Shown: positions 60,830 to 64,000 of the stretch, piece by piece
Numbering within the stretch: the stretch's first letter is position 1
Layout of the letters: each line of letters starts with the position of its first letter
From: Flavobacterium sangjuense
GTDB taxonomy: Bacteria > Bacteroidota > Bacteroidia > Flavobacteriales > Flavobacteriaceae
Assembly (NCBI RefSeq): GCF_004797125.1
Contig: NZ_CP038810.1
Span: forward strand, 930,001-994,000
DNA length: 64,000 bases
Reading direction: 5' to 3'
Notes under the pieces: generated by a model
Told to the model about the DNA's origin: nothing
What the model saw: only the letters and a program-made list of their open reading frames with translations
Databases searched by the model: none
Translations under genes and position numbers: made by a program

Positions 60830-61408
60830 ATGATTATACTTTACGCAAACGAAGAATTTCGGGAAATCGAAACGGATTTTCCATTGAAATATAGATATGC
60901 TGTTTCCAACAGAGGAAGGCTGATAAGTTTTTCTGAGAACTTTAAAGATGGAAACTTATTAAAAGGTTCTACATCTGATGGCTATAAGGCTTTCCGTTAT
61001 GCAAGAACTGAAAACGGTAAAGCAATCCGTAAAACCCTTTTCATATACAAACTCGTTGCGGAATTCTTTATTCCGAAAACATCTGATGAGCAACAATATG
61101 TATTGCATTTGGATTATGTTAGGGATAATGATTCGGTGCATAATTTGAAATGGGCGACTTATGAGGAGAAGTTAGAGCACTATAAAAAAAGCCCACATGT
61201 AATCAATTCCAAGAAAAAACTAATTGAGTACAATATAAAAGCCGACGGCAGAAAATTAACTACGACTAAAGTTATTCATTTAAAAAAGATACTTAGCAAG
61301 CCAGATCAAAAAACGCGCATCAAGATGTTGGCGAAACAATTTGGAATAAGTGAAATGCAGATAAACCGAATTAAGCGTGGCGAAAACTGGAGCCACATAA
61401 AAGTATAA
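60830..61408 (+). CDS. NUMOD4/HNH-like putative endonuclease
   Basis: A 192-residue protein. An N-terminal NUMOD4-like motif (REIETDFPLKYRYAVSNRGR then LISF, residues 6-30) precedes an HNH-type core. HLDYVRDNDSVHNLKWAT is the H-x-D...N...NL-x-W pattern in which the first catalytic His and the Asn would lie, with Tyr at one ordinarily conserved position. The C-terminus has a helix-turn-helix (MLAKQFGISEMQINRIKRGENW), which probably binds DNA. Such proteins resemble homing endonucleases of phages and bacteria but are often free-standing in Flavobacteria. Catalytic competence is doubtful because the second His of HNH is not obvious. Confidence 0.7.
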   Translation: MIILYANEEFREIETDFPLKYRYAVSNRGRLISFSENFKDGNLLKGSTSDGYKAFRYARTENGKAIRKTLFIYKLVAEFFIPKTSDEQQYVLHLDYVRDNDSVHNLKWATYEEKLEHYKKSPHVINSKKKLIEYNIKADGRKLTTTKVIHLKKILSKPDQKTRIKMLAKQFGISEMQINRIKRGENWSHIKV

Positions 61409-61879
61409 TTACAACTGAATCTGTCTTTCAATTTGCTGCTCTAATGAAATAAAAGTTTCTGTTCTCGAAACTCCTTCAATAGGCTGGATTTTTTTGTTAA
61501 GCAGTTGCATCAAATGTTCGTTATCGCGGCAAATCATTTTGATTAGGATACTCCAGTTTCCGGTTGTGTAGTGACACTCCAGAACTTCGGGGATTTTTTT
61601 TAGTTCTTTCACAGCTTCTGAATTACTTGAGGCTTTGTCAAGATAAATCCCAATAAATGCCATAGTTTTATAACCCAAAACTTTATTGTCTACAATTAGT
61701 TTTGAACTGGCAATTACACCTGCATCTTCTAGTTTTCGTAAGCGTTGGTGAATGGCAGCACCGGAAATTCCTATTTTGTTGGCGATTTGCAATATCGGTT
61801 TTCGGGCATCTTCCATTAGGTCGCGGAGGATTTCCTTATCGATACCGTCAATTTCTATTTGTAGTTGATTTATTTTCAT
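61409..61879 (-). CDS. Lrp/AsnC family transcriptional regulator
   Basis: This feast/famine regulator responds to amino acids. It is 156 aa. The N-terminal winged helix-turn-helix contains IDGIDKEILRDLMEDARKPI and ANKIGISGAAIHQRLRKLED (residues 10-60). The C-terminal RAM domain (about 70-150) has VLGYKTMAFIGIYLDKASSN and CHYTTGNWSILIKMICRDNE. The length is standard. Its stop is directly adjacent to the end of the convergent HNH-like gene. Its leader has a clear TAnnTTTG box. It may control the saccharopine dehydrogenase-type gene upstream on the same strand. Confidence 0.94.
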   Translation of the reverse strand: MKINQLQIEIDGIDKEILRDLMEDARKPILQIANKIGISGAAIHQRLRKLEDAGVIASSKLIVDNKVLGYKTMAFIGIYLDKASSNSEAVKELKKIPEVLECHYTTGNWSILIKMICRDNEHLMQLLNKKIQPIEGVSRTETFISLEQQIERQIQL

Positions 61880-61896
61880 AAGTAATGAATTTAAAG

Positions 61897-61904
61897 CAAA
61901 AATA
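61897..61904 (-). promoter_or_regulatory. Candidate -7 box for the Lrp gene
   Basis: Read leftward, TATTTTTG matches TAnnTTTG and lies 17 bases before the start codon at 61879. Confidence 0.45.
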
Positions 61905-61972
61905 GGAATTTTGTTTTAAACTAAAAGTAAAATTTGTAATTGACATCTGATTTAACAAAAGGCGATTGCTAA

Positions 61973-62125
61973 TTAGCCCTGATGGAAGTGGCACGAAGTA
62001 TAACGGACAGCAGGAATAACCATTCCTAAAATGCCCAAACCATTCGCTTTAAATAAAAAATAAGTGACTATCGGAAAGATTACACCAAGCAAAGAAGCTA
62101 GATTTATGTGCGCATAAATTTTCAA
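61973..62125 (-). pseudogene. Possible remnant of a small membrane-protein gene
   Basis: Read leftward from TTG 62125, 50 codons stay open: LKIYAHINLASLLGVIFPIV, then TYFLFKANGLGILGMVIP, then AVRYTSCHFHQG and stop. Most of it could form one or two membrane helices. There is no ATG, and the last residues come from the dispersed repeat, so the gene looks truncated at both ends. Confidence 0.3.
61975..62026 (-). repeat. Dispersed flavobacterial intergenic repeat, copy 3
   Basis: On the minus strand it contains CCTGCTGTCCGTTATACTTC, CTTCCATCAGGGCTAA. It corresponds to copies at 26046-26099 and 56648-56727 but is more degenerate in the middle (ends CCTGCT and AGGGCTAA). Confidence 0.65.
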
Positions 62126-62249
62126 AAAGCTTTGCGTCTTAGTGGCTTTGCGAGATTTAATTGGCTCGCAAAGCCACTAAGACGCAATGAAAATCCACTA
62201 ACATATCAGAAAGAAACTTTGGCATAAAGTTCCTGATAGTTATTAAAAA
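62026..62249. other. Intergenic region with inverted repeat
   Basis: Apart from the possible remnant above, this holds only the 23-bp inverted repeat at 62132-62187 and short spacer DNA. I see no complete gene or promoter that can be supported. Confidence 0.6.
62132..62187. repeat. 23-bp perfect inverted repeat with 10-bp spacer
   Basis: The left arm 62132-62154 (TTGCGTCTTAGTGGC and on) and the right arm 62165-62187 (CTCGCAAAGCCACTAAGACG and on) match base for base. It contains CTTAGTGGCTTTGCG, a sequence related to CTTAG-type runs at 35224-35259. It would fold into a stable cruciform or RNA hairpin and may act as a terminator for the gene ending at 62250. Confidence 0.85.
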
Positions 62250-63623
62250 TTAATTCCCTAGTAACTTATCAGGATTGTAACCAACATAAGGCATTTCGGT
62301 TTCGTGGAAAACGATACCATGAGCTTCCAGTTCTTTCAAAATTGGTTCGTACACTTCTTTTTTAATTGGCAATTGTACGCCAGGCGTTTTGATGTTGCCA
62401 TTCAGGATTTGCAAAGTTGCCATTGCTACCGGTAAGCCAACGGTTTTTGCCATTGCGGTATAGATTTGGTCATCGCCGATGCAAACCATTTTGGAATCTA
62501 TTTGTTTCCGCTCGCCGTTAAGTTCGTAACCAAATTTGTGGTACATCACAATCATGTCTTTGTCTTCGGGTTGTAATGTCCAACTGTCGTTTAAGATTCG
62601 TTCTAAAATTTGTGCCGGAGTGGCATTTCTGAGTCCAACAATCTTCTTTGCATTAAAGATGTCAAGTTCCATTAATTTGTCCCACATGATGTCATCTTGT
62701 TCAATACCAAGAGCCATTCGGGTTTTTAATTCAACCGAGTCAGATGCGTGAAAAGGTAAAAAAGAATTAATAAAATCACGATAACTCATCGTTTCTGAAT
62801 TTTCCATAACATAAGAATCATCGGTCATGCCTAATTGCACAAACATATTCCACGCTTTGGAAAAACCAACTCTGCGGATGGTTCCACGATATAACGTCAG
62901 GATATCATCAAGACCATAAATGCTTCTGTATTTTAAGGAATCACGATTGGCATAACCCTCAAATTTTCCGTAACCTTCGACATGAAAGAATTCGGTTCTG
63001 CGGAACAATTTGTGATACGGAATGTATTTGTATTTGCCTTCCTGAATAAATTTGGCTGCACCACCCTGACCAGCTAAAACTACATTTCTCGGCGCCCAGG
63101 TAAATTTGTAATTCCAAAGATTATCATCTGATTCCGGTGCTACTAAACCACCACAAAACGATTCGAATAAAATCATTTTGCCGCCTTTGGCTTCAATTTC
63201 ATGAATCACTTTCATGGCGCTCATGTGGTCAATGCCGGGATCGAGTCCCACTTCATTCATAAAAATCAGATTATTGGCTTTTACAGCTTCATCCAAGCTT
63301 TGCATCTCATCCGAAATATAAGAAGCCGTAACCATATTTTTCTTGAAAGTTATACAGTCTTTTGCCACTTCAATATGCATGTGCGCCGGCAACATGGAAA
63401 TAACAATATCTGCTTTTTGAATTTCGGCTTGGCGTTGGGCAACATCATTTATGTCTAAAGCAATTGGGGTTGCATTTGGATGATTGTATGTTTTTCTTTT
63501 GGCTAATTCTATTGATAAATCACCAAGGATTATATTTAAGTTTTCCTGGGCAGATTTTCTTAAAAGATATTTTATAAGTGAAGATGCTGAACGTCCGGCA
63601 CCAATGATTAAAATGTTTCTCAT
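62250..63623 (-). CDS. Saccharopine dehydrogenase family enzyme
   Basis: A 457-residue NAD(P)-dependent oxidoreductase-like protein, possibly acting in lysine or related amino-acid metabolism. The N-terminal Rossmann motif is NILIIGAGRSASSLIKYLL (4-22) and the acidic strand end GDLSIELAKR follows. NEVGLDPGIDHMSAMKVI (about 122-139) and GGLVAPESDDNLWNYKFTW are signatures of the family's catalytic part. The length fits Lys9-type saccharopine reductases and bacterial homologues, but many of these have other substrates. It is divergent in role from its small neighbour upstream (10-base gap), with which it could be co-transcribed. Confidence 0.92.
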   Translation of the reverse strand: MRNILIIGAGRSASSLIKYLLRKSAQENLNIILGDLSIELAKRKTYNHPNATPIALDINDVAQRQAEIQKADIVISMLPAHMHIEVAKDCITFKKNMVTASYISDEMQSLDEAVKANNLIFMNEVGLDPGIDHMSAMKVIHEIEAKGGKMILFESFCGGLVAPESDDNLWNYKFTWAPRNVVLAGQGGAAKFIQEGKYKYIPYHKLFRRTEFFHVEGYGKFEGYANRDSLKYRSIYGLDDILTLYRGTIRRVGFSKAWNMFVQLGMTDDSYVMENSETMSYRDFINSFLPFHASDSVELKTRMALGIEQDDIMWDKLMELDIFNAKKIVGLRNATPAQILERILNDSWTLQPEDKDMIVMYHKFGYELNGERKQIDSKMVCIGDDQIYTAMAKTVGLPVAMATLQILNGNIKTPGVQLPIKKEVYEPILKELEAHGIVFHETEMPYVGYNPDKLLGN

Positions 63624-63633
63624 GCTGTTGATT

Positions 63634-63960
63634 TTATTCCAAATCCTTTTCTAAATCTTCGAGTTCTTTTTGGGCTTCTTTCTTGGTTTCAATTTTTTCC
63701 TTTTCAAATTTGGTGTCTTTCACCACTTCGTCTTTTATCAGCAGTGTTTTCCCCAAAACAAATACAGAAGAAAGCACACATAAAATTAGTAAAAAATTAG
63801 GAAGCTTTTTTTGATTAGCCTCAGATTTTTTAAGCAATAACAAACAAAAAATCATCGCCAGACCAATTGGCAGAAAAGCAATAGTATCCATAGGCAAAGC
63901 CGAAAAAGCGATTGCCAAAATCGTGAATAGTATTCCTAAAACTAAAAATAATTTTCTCAT
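63634..63960 (-). CDS. Small membrane protein of unknown function
   Basis: A 108-residue protein with three membrane helices (KLFLVLGILFTILAIAFSAL; TIAFLPIGLAMIFCLLLL; LPNFLLILCVLSSVFVLGKT). A strongly charged, lysine/glutamate-rich tail follows (DTKFEKEKIETKKEAQKELE) and would lie in the cytoplasm. I recognise no named domain. It precedes the saccharopine dehydrogenase-type gene by 10 bases in the same direction, so the two probably form an operon. Confidence 0.7.
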   Translation of the reverse strand: MRKLFLVLGILFTILAIAFSALPMDTIAFLPIGLAMIFCLLLLKKSEANQKKLPNFLLILCVLSSVFVLGKTLLIKDEVVKDTKFEKEKIETKKEAQKELEDLEKDLE

Positions 63961-64000
63961 GATTAAATCCCGGTTGCTGAGGTTAACGTTAATTGTCCCG

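Overview
The window looks like chromosome from a Flavobacteriaceae bacterium, most likely Flavobacterium or a close relative. Five things point there. Several secreted proteins carry C-terminal type IX secretion (T9SS) sorting tails. TAnnTTTG promoter -7 boxes precede several genes. Almost no gene has a Shine-Dalgarno site. The DNA is AT-rich. The gene families (DUF5686, DUF3098, flavobacterial porins, a Bacteroidetes LeuRS with insertion) are typical of the group. Most of the window is ordinary core genome.

Layout. 1-4.8 kb: serS (cut by the window edge), a secreted M1 aminopeptidase, and the site-2 protease rseP. 4.85-9.8 kb: an accessory stretch that starts at tRNA-Asn(GTT). It holds a frameshifted nuclease-like gene, a leftward operon (sigma-like protein, 133-aa linker protein, ImmA/IrrE metallopeptidase) and a divergent pair (42-aa basic protein, then a 304-aa protein with GIGPD and LVPK motifs). 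A small Bacteroidetes gene and a 21-bp tandem repeat array follow. 9.8-13.9 kb: small secreted or membrane proteins, a T9SS-exported endonuclease/exonuclease/phosphatase protein flanked by gene-tail remnants, hsp20, and a MORN-type protein. 13.9-20.5 kb: a complete TetR-TolC-adaptor-RND efflux operon. 20.7-27.4 kb: polyprenyl synthetase and the 2-oxoglutarate dehydrogenase genes sucA and sucB with a DUF2846-like gene between them. 27.5-30.3 kb: a TPR histidine kinase and a LytTR response regulator. 30.4-33.4 kb: secreted proteins of unknown function. 33.5-38.4 kb: MFS exporter, aspartic protease, TatD, acyltransferase, asparaginase and tRNA-Ser(GGA). 38.5-51.8 kb: porin, membrane protein, rpoN, asnS, MMPL-type transporter, Na+/H+ antiporter, methyltransferase and a DUF5686 outer-membrane protein. 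51.2-59.6 kb: pyrH-frr, thioredoxin-like protein, truB, uppP, DUF3098, ftsX and leuS. 59.7-64 kb: small protein, Zn-peptidase, NUMOD4/HNH-like protein, Lrp regulator, and a saccharopine dehydrogenase-type enzyme.

The most unusual region is 5.1-9.8 kb. The 42-aa gene has a ten-base perfect Shine-Dalgarno (7761-7770), which is very rare in this phylum. Its divergent partner operon pairs a sigma-like protein with a metallopeptidase. A 9-bp inverted repeat lies between the two transcription units, and terminator-like hairpins lie just upstream of two of the start codons. I read this as a candidate regulated two-module system, possibly for defence or stress, but nothing in the sequence proves its function. 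The second unusual object is the 21-bp periodic array at 9461-9776. Three kinds of dispersed non-coding repeat also recur in the window.
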